Source: Chloroflexota bacterium
GTDB lineage: Bacteria; Chloroflexota; UBA11872; VXOZ01
Assembly (NCBI GenBank): GCA_012270555.1
Contig: JAAXIC010000055.1
Coordinates: 1-36,269 of the forward strand
Length of the DNA: 36,269 nucleotides
Direction of reading: 5' to 3'
This document shows positions 17,697 to 25,602 of the stretch, piece by piece. The notes beneath the pieces are model-generated. The model did no database searches and was not told where the DNA came from. It saw only the letters and a list, made by a program, of their open reading frames with translations. Numbering within the stretch: position 1 is the stretch's first letter; each line of letters starts with the position of its first letter. A program made the translations under genes and the position numbers.

Positions 17697-18341
17697 CTAG
17701 CCCCTCTGGGTGGTGCCGCGCAGCACCCAGCCCAGCACCGCTACCACCACAATGATGAGCAGCGCAAAGCCCAGCCACGCCGGAATAATATCCCGCAAAG
17801 GGCTTTCAGCGGGCGTGGCTGCGTCGGTCGCGGCGGTCGGCGAACGTGAACGCTCTATCCGGGCGCCGGATTGTTGATAGGGCTCGATTGTGCCCGAGGC
17901 AGGCACTTGGCCTGCGCCGAGCGCGTCAACGTCTGCTTGCGCCAACTCCAAGTGCCGTGTGCCACCGCAGGGATGCGTGGTCTCACCGTCATATGAGATG
18001 ACCAGCCACTCCTGTCCCACGTAGAATTCCACTCCACAACTGCCGCTCCACCATGCCGTTTCAATGAACATGGTGGCAAAGGCCGGACCCTTCCACACCG
18101 TGTAGACTTCGAATTCTACTAGGATATAGCCGTTGATCAGCGTGGGCTGTCGCTGCGTGCCGCTGCCGCCATGCACGGCGACAACTTTCCCAGAGAAAAT
18201 CTTGGTAGCTTGCGCCATGGCCTGGGCCGGTGTGGGGAAGTCCCCGCACGAACAGGCATGTGCTTGGGGCGCGGTCAGTAGGAAACACAGTCCGGCGAAT
18301 AGTATCGCTGCGGAGAACTGAAAGGCGCGGATGAGGTTCAT
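17697..18341 (-). CDS. Secreted, membrane-anchored TIMP/NTR-like protein
   Basis: 214 residues from the ATG at 18341, chosen because it gives a clean signal peptide ending TAPQAHA. A longer frame starts at 18380. Cleavage after residue 29 leaves Cys30 at the mature N-terminus as C-S-C. This is the arrangement of animal TIMPs and bacterial TIMP-like proteins, where the N-terminal CxC chelates the metal of a metalloprotease. The following FSGKVVAVHG, VEFEVYTVWKG, SCGVEFYVGQEWLVIS and CGGTRHL match the NTR/OB-fold pattern, with Cys102 and Cys125 as likely disulfide partners of Cys30/32. A Pro/Ser/Thr-rich linker leads to a single membrane helix (187-207) and a short basic tail, so the domain faces outward. 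Inhibition of a protease is inferred from shape only. Confidence 0.75.
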   Translation of the reverse strand: MNLIRAFQFSAAILFAGLCFLLTAPQAHACSCGDFPTPAQAMAQATKIFSGKVVAVHGGSGTQRQPTLINGYILVEFEVYTVWKGPAFATMFIETAWWSGSCGVEFYVGQEWLVISYDGETTHPCGGTRHLELAQADVDALGAGQVPASGTIEPYQQSGARIERSRSPTAATDAATPAESPLRDIIPAWLGFALLIIVVVAVLGWVLRGTTQRG

Positions 18342-18422
18342 TGCACTCAACTGTGTGTAATGCCGGTGGAGCAATGTCATATGACGGTATTCTAAGCCTT
18401 TTGCATGAGAGTACGACTCTAC

Positions 18423-19298
18423 CTAAACCCAACGAGCCCATTCAAACGGGACAGCCTCGGCATGGTACCCCTCATGCTGGAGTGCGGCGGCAAGCTTGCA
18501 AGCCTCGGCTTCCTCCTGGCAGACGGTGAACACCGTGGGACCGCTGCCGGAGACGTGGGCGTATGGGGCGCCAGCCCTAAGCAATGCCGCTTGTGCTGCC
18601 ATAATCTCTGGCGCGAGCGCGCGGGCGGGGCGCGCGAGAGCGTTGTGCCAGCGGGTCTGCGTTAAGAGTGCGCCATGTTGTGCGGCAGCGACAGTGTCCG
18701 CGGTGACGACGCCCGAGGTGTAATCCGAGGGAATAACTGAGCCATAGACCGCTGCCGTGCTGAGCGCGTTCGGCAGCGGCACAAGTACCACCCAGTGCGG
18801 CGGCAGTGGCGGCAGCGGCGTGATGCCTTCGCCGCGGCCGGTGGCAAGCGCCGTACCGCCGGTGAGGAAGAAGGGCACGTCCGAACCCAGCAGAGCCGCC
18901 AGCCGTTGCTGCTCCGACAACGAGAGCCGCAAGTCCCAGAGCCGGTTGAGAGCGACTATCGTCCCCGCCGCATCGCTGCTGCCACCGCCCAAGCCGGCCG
19001 CAACCGGAATGCGTTTCTCCAACCGCATCTCTGCTCCCGTCCATACGCCGTACTCCGCTTGCAGCAGCCGCGCGGCGCGGAAGACGAGGTTGTCCGGCGT
19101 TTCCAGAGTAGGATCGGAACACGTGAAGGCAAGCTCCTCTGCCACTGTCACTTCCAGCCGGTCCGCCAGCCCGATAGTCTGCATGACCGAGCGGACCTCA
19201 TGGTAGCCGTCGGCGCGCTTCCCCAGTATCTCCAGGGTGAGGTTGATCTTGGCGTAGCAATCAATGACCACGGACTTGCCAGTTCCTAAAGTGCGCAC
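18423..19298 (-). CDS. ispE: 4-diphosphocytidyl-2-C-methyl-D-erythritol kinase
   Basis: 291 residues, normal for IspE, which phosphorylates CDP-methylerythritol at the 2-OH in the MEP route to isoprenoid precursors in the cytoplasm. The GHMP-kinase ATP loop is PVAAGLGGGSSDAAG (98-112). The N-terminal AKINLTLEILGKRADGYHE is diagnostic, with Lys17, and Asp140 in LLGSDVPFFLTGG is the catalytic base. The C-terminal glycine motif is VSGSGPTVF. The GTG at 19298 is taken as start; a GTG nine codons later is possible. It lies between the TIMP-like gene and two cytochrome genes on the same strand, with gaps of about 80 and 270 nt, so it is probably its own unit. Confidence 0.96.
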   Translation of the reverse strand: MRTLGTGKSVVIDCYAKINLTLEILGKRADGYHEVRSVMQTIGLADRLEVTVAEELAFTCSDPTLETPDNLVFRAARLLQAEYGVWTGAEMRLEKRIPVAAGLGGGSSDAAGTIVALNRLWDLRLSLSEQQRLAALLGSDVPFFLTGGTALATGRGEGITPLPPLPPHWVVLVPLPNALSTAAVYGSVIPSDYTSGVVTADTVAAAQHGALLTQTRWHNALARPARALAPEIMAAQAALLRAGAPYAHVSGSGPTVFTVCQEEAEACKLAAALQHEGYHAEAVPFEWARWV

Positions 19299-19405
19299 CC
19301 AATCACTCTAAGGCAGCACAGGGATGGAGAAATTTCAGCATCCCTGTGGTCTATTCCGTTTCGATCCTCAATAGTCTATTTTGAGGCATTGCCGGCATGG
19401 TATAC

Positions 19406-19442
19406 GTTCACCCTGAGCTTGTCGAAGGGTCGCGGGGTGAAC
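19406..19442. repeat. Palindromic repeat with CTGAGCTTGTCGAAG core, copy 1
   Basis: Arms GTTCACCC and GGGTGAAC enclose CTGAGCTTGTCGAAGGG. The core is a very common intergenic repeat motif in bacterial genomes. It lies between ispE and the cytochrome gene. Confidence 0.7.
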
Positions 19443-19479
19443 CGTACGGCGAGGCAATCCGGCTTGTCCCATCACCCAA

Positions 19480-19518
19480 AGTCCGTTCATGCTTCGACAA
19501 GCTCAGCACGAACGGACT
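19480..19518. repeat. Palindromic repeat with CTTCGACAAGCTCAG core, copy 2
   Basis: Arms AGTCCGTTC and GAACGGACT enclose CTTCGACAAGCTCAG. Its core is the inverse of copy 1 at 19406-19442, so the two repeats form a head-to-head pair about 40 nt apart. Confidence 0.75.
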
Positions 19519-19570
19519 TCACGGCTGCGCAAAAGCACTCCAAGAAACAGCCACCCGGCTGCTTAGCTCT

Positions 19571-20029
19571 CTACTTCAAAGTCTCCAAGTATGCGACGAG
19601 GTCGGCGGCTTCTTGGGGGGTAAGCGGCTGGGATGCCATGAGGGTGCCGCGCTTGACCAATTGCGGATTCGTGATCCAACGCCACTTGTTCTCCGGCGTG
19701 TTCACAAGATTCCCCGCCAGCGTTGGGCGCTTCGTTCGATCACCAATGCCGTCGAGTTCAGGGCCCGCGCTGCCGCCCTCGCCGCCGATCTGGTGGCAGG
19801 CGGTACAGCCCTTGGCCGCAAATAGAGTTTTGCCCTGTGTAGCGTCACCTGAATCGAGAATGCCCGGCGGCACGGTCGGCAGCGGCTTGGCGGCAGCGCG
19901 TGAACCGGCATTCGAGGCTGGACGAGATGACGCTTGCTCCGCAGTTTCCCATGGAAAGCAAGCAGCGGACACAGCAAGCAGGAGAGTGGCAAGGAATAGG
20001 GCCGCAGCGCTTTGGACAAGCTTACGCAT
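19571..20029 (-). CDS. Monohaem cytochrome c lipoprotein
   Basis: 152 residues. A hydrophobic N-terminus ends in AVSAAC (Cys24), a plausible lipobox, followed by a Ser/Ala/Pro-rich linker. The haem site is CTACH (75-79), and Met131 in GTLMASQPLTPQE is the likely sixth ligand. The fold matches class I cytochrome c domains such as those in cytochrome oxidase subunit II or in small membrane-anchored electron carriers. The NTPENKWRWITNPQ segment and the closing LTPQEAADLVAYLETLK are nearly repeated in the upstream neighbour, so the two genes are tandem duplicates. They are 64 nt apart on the same strand. Redox partner unknown; no oxidase gene is in the window. Confidence 0.92.
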   Translation of the reverse strand: MRKLVQSAAALFLATLLLAVSAACFPWETAEQASSRPASNAGSRAAAKPLPTVPPGILDSGDATQGKTLFAAKGCTACHQIGGEGGSAGPELDGIGDRTKRPTLAGNLVNTPENKWRWITNPQLVKRGTLMASQPLTPQEAADLVAYLETLK

Positions 20030-20093
20030 CGACTACGGTTCTCTGAAAGTGCCGCAAAGAATCCCGACGCCCGACTTCAGCCGGCTTGATACG

Positions 20094-20609
20094 CTACTTC
20101 AGCGTTTGGAGATACGCCACCAGATCGGCAGCCTCTTGCTCGGTAAGGGGCTGTGGCGCCATTTCCGTCCCCGGCTTGATCTTCTGCGGGAACTGCACCC
20201 ACCGCCAGATGTTCTCAGGAGTGTTGGGAATGCCCGCCGCTTCGTCATCGCCCGCTGCCAGCATCGGGCGGCCCGCCGGATCGCCAATGCCGGCGAGCAA
20301 GGGACCGATGGTGCCGCCGGGGCCGTCTTCTTCAACCTGATGACAGGCTACGCATCCCTTATCCTCGAATAGCTCCATGCCGTTCTCGGCGTTGCCCCTG
20401 CTCAGGTCTACCGTAACCTCAATGCAATCCGGCATTGGTTCGCAGGCTTCTTCCTTGGCGGTAGCGGAATCTGAGACGGCGACTGTCTCGGGCGTTGGTT
20501 CTTCATCCCAACTCCAGGCTGCTTCCTCTTCACCACCACAGGCGCTGATCAGTATTAACGAAAGCGCAATCGCGACGAGCGCCACGGGAGCGCGCAAACC
20601 CCACCGCAT
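20094..20609 (-). CDS. Monohaem cytochrome c lipoprotein (paralogue of the next gene)
   Basis: 171 residues from the ATG at 20609, which has AAGGAG 9 nt upstream and gives a clear lipoprotein signal (ALSLILISAC, Cys24). An open frame reaches 20702 but that start has no such support. An acidic linker (EEEAAWSWDEEPTPE) precedes the haem domain: CVACH at 86-90 and Met150 in GTEMAPQPLTEQE as probable axial ligand. An extra pair of cysteines (Cys56 and Cys62) before the haem could form a disulfide. The end LTEQEAADLVAYLQTLK and the NTPENIWRWVQFPQ stretch mirror the downstream cytochrome. It would carry electrons on the outer face of the cell membrane. Confidence 0.92.
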   Translation of the reverse strand: MRWGLRAPVALVAIALSLILISACGGEEEAAWSWDEEPTPETVAVSDSATAKEEACEPMPDCIEVTVDLSRGNAENGMELFEDKGCVACHQVEEDGPGGTIGPLLAGIGDPAGRPMLAAGDDEAAGIPNTPENIWRWVQFPQKIKPGTEMAPQPLTEQEAADLVAYLQTLK

Positions 20610-20920
20610 CAAGAGCAACTCCTTCTTGCGACAAGCAACTACGGCCAAGTAACGTCCATATTGGTCCGGCATTGGAAGGGCGAATTTCATCACCCAACCC
20701 ACAACTCTAGCATAGCACTACGCTGCTGTCATGTTTCCATTGCCGCCAGCGCCGTGCATCATTTATCATGCGATGGCATTCAGCGGTGGCAATGCCCGGT
20801 TTGTCTCATAGCCACGCGGTCGCTGCGAAACGCTCAAGGTGAGCGCGAGAACAAGCGTAAGCAACTCAGGCCGCTGAGTGCGAGGCACGGAGAGTTTCCC
20901 AGTGGGATTTGACGCCCGCA
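20610..20920. other. Divergent promoter region between cytochrome and methyltransferase genes
   Basis: About 310 nt without a gene, between a minus-strand and a plus-strand gene, so both promoters should lie here. A short hairpin CTCAG-GCCG-CTGAG is visible near 20867-20880. No convincing -35/-10 pair was recognised. Confidence 0.4.
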
Positions 20921-21694
20921 ATGGGTCAGGCAATGAGTGAGAGATCGTACAAACAGGTGCAGAAGCAGTTCGGCCGCGCGGCTGACGCGTACACATGGAG
21001 CCCTGCCTTTGCTGAGGGCGAGGACTTAGGTTGGCTGGTGGAGCAGGCCGGGGCCGAACGCCACGCCTATGCGCTGGATATCGGCACCGGCGCGGGCCAC
21101 GCCGCCTTTGCACTGGCGCCCTGTGCGCAGCAGATAGTTGGACTCGACATTACGCCCCAGATGGTGCAGGCGGCCCTGCGCAACGCGGGCGAACGCGGGA
21201 TAGAATCCTTTTCAGCCAGCGTGGGCAACGCCGAACACCTCCCGTTTCCTGATGAGAGTTTTTCGCTCGTCGTTTGCCGCTACACCGGGCACCACTTCCA
21301 CAACCCCGCGCGCGTCGTGCAGGAAGTTGCCCGCGTGCTCACCGCGGCTGGGCGCTTCTTGGTGGTGGACAATACGTCGCCGGATGATGCCGCCGCCGAC
21401 CGCTGGATAAACACTGTGGAAGTGCTGCGGGATCCCTCCCATGTCCGCGAGTGGAGCCAAGGCGAATGGCAGCGGTACTTTCAAGATGCGGGCCTGAGCT
21501 TTTCCGTGACGCATACGTGGCTGAAAATGCTGGAATTCGACGATTGGGTCGCCCGCCAGCAGACGCCGCCGGAGGCGGTGGCCGAGTTGCGGAGTCTGTT
21601 TGCCGCCGCCCCGGCCGCGATACGCGAGACGTTCGCGATCGAGTCAAACCAGTTCGGCCTGCTCACCCGCCTGATGGTGGGAAGAAAACAATGA
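20921..21694 (+). CDS. SAM-dependent class I methyltransferase (Methyltransf_11 type)
   Basis: 257 residues from the ATG at 20921; a TTG at 20909 and an ATG at 20933 are also possible and no strong ribosome binding site decides. The SAM-binding motif I is ALDIGTGAGHAAFAL, the acidic end of strand 2 is VGLDITPQMV, and NAEHLPFPDESFSLVVCRYTGHHF gives motifs II/III. The layout is that of small-molecule methyltransferases of the UbiE/Methyltransf_11 kind; the opening KQFGRAADAYTWSPAFAEGEDL is common in this group. Substrate cannot be told. It is transcribed toward a Gfo/Idh gene 217 nt downstream. Confidence 0.88.
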   Translation: MGQAMSERSYKQVQKQFGRAADAYTWSPAFAEGEDLGWLVEQAGAERHAYALDIGTGAGHAAFALAPCAQQIVGLDITPQMVQAALRNAGERGIESFSASVGNAEHLPFPDESFSLVVCRYTGHHFHNPARVVQEVARVLTAAGRFLVVDNTSPDDAAADRWINTVEVLRDPSHVREWSQGEWQRYFQDAGLSFSVTHTWLKMLEFDDWVARQQTPPEAVAELRSLFAAAPAAIRETFAIESNQFGLLTRLMVGRKQ

Positions 21695-21811
21695 GCAACT
21701 CGACGCGCATTCTTCTACCAAGGGAGACCTTCGCGAAACCTCTTCCCCTTGATGGCGGAAGTCCGGCAACACGCACCACGCATACATGTGTATACCCTCA
21801 GAAGTGCGAAA

Positions 21812-21847
21812 TCACTCCCTCTCCCTGGGGAGAGGGTTGGGGTGAGG
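21812..21847. repeat. Palindromic repeat of the CCCTCTCC...GGAGAGGG type
   Basis: TCACTCCCTCTCCCTGGGG, then AGAGGGTTGGGGTGAGGG. CCCTCTCC and GGAGAGGG pair around a 4-nt loop, and TCAC/GTGA flank it. It is a common intergenic bacterial repeat. A truncated copy of the same repeat lies at 36035-36054. Confidence 0.75.
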
Positions 21848-21911
21848 GGCTCCTGGCATCTCCGGTTTCCCTTCCCTGCGGAGAGGCAAAGAAACGGAGA
21901 TAGTCTCAAAC

Positions 21912-22889
21912 ATGATCCGTGTAGGCGTGATTGGCTGCGGCACCATTTCCCATTCTCATCTGCGCAGTTATGCCAAGAGCGGCCGCGCGGAGATCATCGC
22001 TGTGGCCGATCCCCTTCAGGCCGTCGCGGAGGCGCGCGCGCAAGAGTACGGCGCAAAAGCCTACAGCGACTACGCGGACCTGCTGCACAGTGAAGACCTG
22101 CACGCCGTGAGCATCTGCACGCCGCCGCCCTCTCACCGCGAAATCACTGAACAGGCAACGAGCCGTGGCCTGCACGTTCTCTGTGAGAAACCGTTGGCCA
22201 TGAGCGTCGACGAGGGCAAGGCCATGGTCGCTGCCGCCAAGCGCGCCAACGTCTTGCTCCTCACCGCCTTCTGCAACCGTTTCTATACGCCCATCGTGAA
22301 AGCCAAGGAGTGGATAGATGCCGGCAAGCTGGGGCCCTTGCACCATCTGCGGCTGCGCTTTGCGGGGGTCGAACTCATGGCAGGCACGTGGCTGGCGGAC
22401 CCGGCTCAGGGGGGTGGCATCCTCTGGGAGACCGCCCCGCACTACGTAGACCTCTTTCGCCACTTGGTGGGCGAAATGAAAAACATCTACGCCAAGGGCG
22501 GCACGCTTGCCCAGGACATTCGTGGCACAGACACCGTCGCCTTCATGGCGGAGAGCGTGGACGGCGTGGTTGGTACGCTGGAGGGGAGCTGGTCGTCGCC
22601 GCACACGGAGAAGCGCGTGGAGGTCTTTGGCGAGCGCGGCGCCATCGTCATCGACTTTCTATCCGGCCGCAGCCGCTTCAGTCTGGACCACGTTACCGAG
22701 CGGCTGGAAACGGACATCGGCGGCCATGACCGCTTCTACTGGGAGATCAGCCACTTTCTCGACTGCATAGAAGCCAGCACGGCGCCTATCGTCACGGGCG
22801 AAGACGGTGTGGAAGCCATGCGGCTGATCGAAGCTGCCCGGCAGTCTATTGAGACGGGCTTGCCAGTGGACGTAGCGAGGCAGACTTAG
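21912..22889 (+). CDS. Gfo/Idh/MocA family oxidoreductase
   Basis: 325 residues. The N-terminal Rossmann domain has GVIGCGTISHSHL (5-17), the dinucleotide-binding turn, and CEKPLAMSVDEG (91-102) with the catalytic-type Lys93 of the EKP motif. The C-terminal alpha/beta domain includes GGGILWETAPHYVDLFRHLVG, where the histidine aligns with the family's active-site position. Members oxidise or reduce sugars, inositols or related polyols with NAD(P). The exact substrate is unknown. GGAG lies 12 nt before the ATG. A second, divergent family member is present at 29304-30371. Confidence 0.93.
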   Translation: MIRVGVIGCGTISHSHLRSYAKSGRAEIIAVADPLQAVAEARAQEYGAKAYSDYADLLHSEDLHAVSICTPPPSHREITEQATSRGLHVLCEKPLAMSVDEGKAMVAAAKRANVLLLTAFCNRFYTPIVKAKEWIDAGKLGPLHHLRLRFAGVELMAGTWLADPAQGGGILWETAPHYVDLFRHLVGEMKNIYAKGGTLAQDIRGTDTVAFMAESVDGVVGTLEGSWSSPHTEKRVEVFGERGAIVIDFLSGRSRFSLDHVTERLETDIGGHDRFYWEISHFLDCIEASTAPIVTGEDGVEAMRLIEAARQSIETGLPVDVARQT

Positions 22890-23026
22890 CTGGCCAATTG
22901 CGACAGCCTCTAGTCTTCCCAGGAGAATAGGGAGATACTATGCTAATAAAAGCCCTCACAGAGCCCTGCATTTGGCTATAGAAATCTGTCAGTAGAATCA
23001 ATGCAATTTCGCCAGGCCGGTGAGAG

Positions 23027-23827
23027 ATGAAAACACGGCTGGAAATACGACGCAACTACGACCGCGAGTGCGTGAAACTCAAGATTTGGTACGTCCACCA
23101 CCTGCTCCAAACCGAGCAGCGGCCTTTTGAGGAACTCATCGCGGGACGCGCCGACATCTACCGCCGCACGCATCTCTGGGACGGCGAGCACCATCCCGCC
23201 AACGGCCATTCCGATCCGGAGTGGAACGTGCTCGTGGATGGGCTGAAGGACCTATTCCGCCAGCATCGCGACGACGAGACCACGCAGGCGTTGGAAGACG
23301 CCGCCTACGCGCTGCTGCTTCCGGCTATGGAAAAGCGCCTGGCCGGTGAGCGCGGCGGTGACCTTTGGGAGGGAGCCGGCCAGATAATCCCACCCACGCC
23401 CTACGGCTGCTTTAGCCGCGACTACGCTGAAGACAGAGTGCACATTCACTTCACGAACGTGCTGCAGCCAAAATCCCCTTTCTGGGACATGCCTGCCCTG
23501 ACGCGGTCGCTGCTGAAACTCCTGGACGACCTGGAGCATGACCGGCCGGACATCCGAATCGTGCAGTGTGGCAGTTGGATCAACAACTTTCCGCCCTTTC
23601 GGTCGCTCTTTCCCCCGGAGTGGCGCGACGACGGCAAACAGTATACCCCAGGCTACACCTACGGCTGGTGGGGACAATTCATGACCCACACCGGCGACTT
23701 CCACTACCGGAACGCCGAGCGCTTCCGCGCCACCGGCGAATTCCCTTACGCCAGCCTGGTCTGCAGCGCAGACCGCAGCAGCATCCGCGCGCACGTGGAA
23801 ACGCTGCTGGCGGAGTACGGCGAATAG
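23027..23827 (+). CDS. Uncharacterised protein, 266 residues
   Basis: I do not recognise this family. The protein is soluble-looking, with no signal peptide or membrane helix, and is unusually rich in aromatic residues and histidine. Marked segments include KLKIWYVHHLLQTEQRPFEEL, RRTHLWDGEHH, PPTPYGCFSRDY, VHIHFTNVLQPKSPF, CGSWINNFPPFRSLFPPEW and TYGWWGQFMTHTGDFHYRNAERFR. The last part suggests a substrate pocket built from Trp, Tyr and His. The ATG is preceded by GGTGAGAG. Codon use looks like the neighbours and the frame is clean, so it is a real gene. It stands alone between the Gfo/Idh gene (137 nt upstream) and a convergent receiver-like gene. Confidence 0.8.
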   Translation: MKTRLEIRRNYDRECVKLKIWYVHHLLQTEQRPFEELIAGRADIYRRTHLWDGEHHPANGHSDPEWNVLVDGLKDLFRQHRDDETTQALEDAAYALLLPAMEKRLAGERGGDLWEGAGQIIPPTPYGCFSRDYAEDRVHIHFTNVLQPKSPFWDMPALTRSLLKLLDDLEHDRPDIRIVQCGSWINNFPPFRSLFPPEWRDDGKQYTPGYTYGWWGQFMTHTGDFHYRNAERFRATGEFPYASLVCSADRSSIRAHVETLLAEYGE

Positions 23828-23942
23828 GGTTCAATCTCGTCGCACCTGTCCCACTACTCGGCACCCCGCAGTTATCCGGCATGCGGGAGGGGTCGCCTGG
23901 AATCATGCCCACTATTACGTACGAAACGGGCATAATGCCCAA

Positions 23943-24332
23943 TCAATAGCCGGTGAGGCTGTAGACAAGGTTGAGCAGTTCGAAGGGGCTGAAGTGCTTG
24001 TGGAGCGTGCGATCCGGCGGGCTCAGGCCTCCAGGTGGATTTGGGTCTGGAGCGGATGGGTCGGTTAGCAGGATAACTGGCACGTGGCTGAAAGCCGTAT
24101 CACGCTTGAGCTCTTGATATGGCGTTTTCGGTCTATTGGGTGTGAGTTCAAAGTCCAGAATTACGAGATCTAAGCGCTCGCCTTGTGCCGCAGCGCGCAA
24201 TTCCTTCAGGGACGACGCCTCCACCACGCTCGTACGCTTGTTTGCCAGGGCGGCGCGCACGAGCGACCGCAGGTGCCACGCAGCGGCTACCACAGCGATG
24301 GTTTTACTGCGGCCTTTCGTTTCGGGGAGCAC
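23943..24332 (-). CDS. Degenerate response-regulator receiver-like protein
   Basis: 129 residues with the alternating strand-helix pattern of a CheY-like receiver domain. Asp60 in LDLVILDFELTP sits where the phospho-accepting aspartate belongs, VPVILLTD ends with the Thr/Ser-like position, and Lys112 in LHKHFSPFELLNLVYSL matches the conserved lysine before the last helix. The acidic pair normally found after strand 1 is missing: the sequence there is IAVVAAAWHLRSLV. Without it Mg2+ binding and normal phosphorylation are doubtful. No output domain and no kinase gene are nearby. The GTG start at 24332 has no clear ribosome binding site. Confidence 0.65.
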   Translation of the reverse strand: MLPETKGRSKTIAVVAAAWHLRSLVRAALANKRTSVVEASSLKELRAAAQGERLDLVILDFELTPNRPKTPYQELKRDTAFSHVPVILLTDPSAPDPNPPGGLSPPDRTLHKHFSPFELLNLVYSLTGY

Positions 24333-24482
24333 GTGGGGCTGGGAAATGGAGCTTCACTCCAGTAGAACTGCACTGTACGGTATTGCGTTAAACCACAAGG
24401 CGTTGCGTTCGGCACTCACCTTCAATATCGTATTCTAGGCCATTGAAGAGTATCTGCGCAGGTCAAGCAGAGAATAGTCAGC

Positions 24483-24488
24483 TATAAT
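24483..24488 (+). promoter_or_regulatory. Candidate -10 box TATAAT upstream of the aldolase/PFK operon
   Basis: A perfect TATAAT lies 50 nt before the aldolase-like gene. The hexamer 17 nt upstream (AGGTCA, 24460-24465) is a poor -35. The position between a divergent gene and the operon start favours a promoter. Confidence 0.4.
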
Positions 24489-24538
24489 GGGATGTTGCAA
24501 TCAGTAGGCCAAAAGGCGGCCTGCACGCAGCAGTTTTC

Positions 24539-25579
24539 ATGGCAAAGGCGATGAGCGCGTACACATTTGACCTAGACCGGTTCTTCCCGGAAGACGTCTT
24601 CTGGCGCATTACGGACGTGCGGGTGGACAAGCCGGAGATCGTGGCGTTGGAGCAGCGCTCGCGCAAGCGGCGCACACACCTTGCGCCAGACGGCAAGCTC
24701 GTCATCCTGGCGGCGGATCATCCTGCCCGCATGTCCACCGCCACGCCTTCCGATCCCCTGGGCATGACCAACCGGCACGCTTACCTGGGCCGCGTGCTGA
24801 GGGCGTTGGTGGGCGGTCTCATTGACGGCCTCATGGCGACGCCCGACGTCCTCGACGACGTCTTCATCGTCAACCACTTGGTCAAGCAGGGCGGCGGTCC
24901 GGGTTTCCTGGACGGCAAGGTCCTGCTGGGTTCCATGAACCGCTCCGGCCTGGCCGGTACGGCCTTCGAGATGGACGACGATATGAGCGCCTATACCGCT
25001 GATGGCATTGCCGAAGCGAACCTGGACGGGGCAAAGGTGCTGTGGCGTCTTGACCCCAACGAGCCCGGCTCCGGCAAGACGCTCATGTACATCGCCGAGG
25101 CGGTGAGCGAACTCAGCGCCATGGGACTGCCGAGCTTCTTGGAACCGCTCCCGGTCACGAAGACCGAAAACGGCTACCAGCCCACCAAGGATCCTATTGA
25201 ACTGCTCAAGCAGATCGGCGTGCTTGCCGGTCTCGGCGGCAATACCGCCCGCACGTGGCTGAAGATTCCCGTGTGCGAGGACTACGAGCGCATCGTGCGG
25301 GCCACGACGATGCCGCTGCTCATGCTGGGCGGGGCGTCGCACGACAATCCCGAACCGACCATTCGCGAGTTTGCCCGCGGTCTCACCGGCGGGCCGAACG
25401 TGCGCGGGGCCATGGTGGGACGCAATGTGCTCTATCCGGGGAAGGATGATCCCCTGGCCGTCGGCAATGTAATCAGTGAGATCATTCACGACGGCATCGG
25501 AGCGGACGCGGCGCTGGAAAAGCTTCCCCAGCACCGCGATCAAAATATCGACCTGCTAACGCACTATGCGCTTGCCTAA
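24539..25579 (+). CDS. Cgl0159-type (DeoC/LacD-like) TIM-barrel aldolase
   Basis: 346 residues. Conserved blocks include KLVILAADHPARM (53-65), MATPDVLDDVFIVNHL, VLLGSMNRSGLAGTAFEMDD (128-147), DGAKVLWRLDPNEPG, TWLKIPVCEDYERI (239-252) and GAMVGRNVLYP. This is the pattern of the Cgl0159 family, a (beta/alpha)8 group related to class I aldolases DeoC and LacD that often sits in myo-inositol or sugar catabolism clusters. Lys242 in TWLKIPV is the best Schiff-base candidate; Lys166 is another. The expected reaction is cleavage or formation of a phosphorylated ketose or deoxy sugar acid, but this is unproven. The next gene, a PPi-type phosphofructokinase, starts 23 nt downstream, which suggests the pair acts in one pathway. 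Confidence 0.85.
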   Translation: MAKAMSAYTFDLDRFFPEDVFWRITDVRVDKPEIVALEQRSRKRRTHLAPDGKLVILAADHPARMSTATPSDPLGMTNRHAYLGRVLRALVGGLIDGLMATPDVLDDVFIVNHLVKQGGGPGFLDGKVLLGSMNRSGLAGTAFEMDDDMSAYTADGIAEANLDGAKVLWRLDPNEPGSGKTLMYIAEAVSELSAMGLPSFLEPLPVTKTENGYQPTKDPIELLKQIGVLAGLGGNTARTWLKIPVCEDYERIVRATTMPLLMLGGASHDNPEPTIREFARGLTGGPNVRGAMVGRNVLYPGKDDPLAVGNVISEIIHDGIGADAALEKLPQHRDQNIDLLTHYALA

Positions 25580-25602
25580 TATGAGAGAGGCGGAGACCTC
25601 CC

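Noticed and set aside
19406-19518. Paired inverted repeats considered as a CRISPR-like array
   Set aside because: The two copies are inverted rather than direct, are themselves palindromic of a common intergenic type, and no cas gene is near.
23905-23933. ATGCCC...GGGCAT hairpin between convergent genes as a terminator
   Set aside because: Only a 6-bp stem with a 17-nt loop and no T-run; too weak to annotate.
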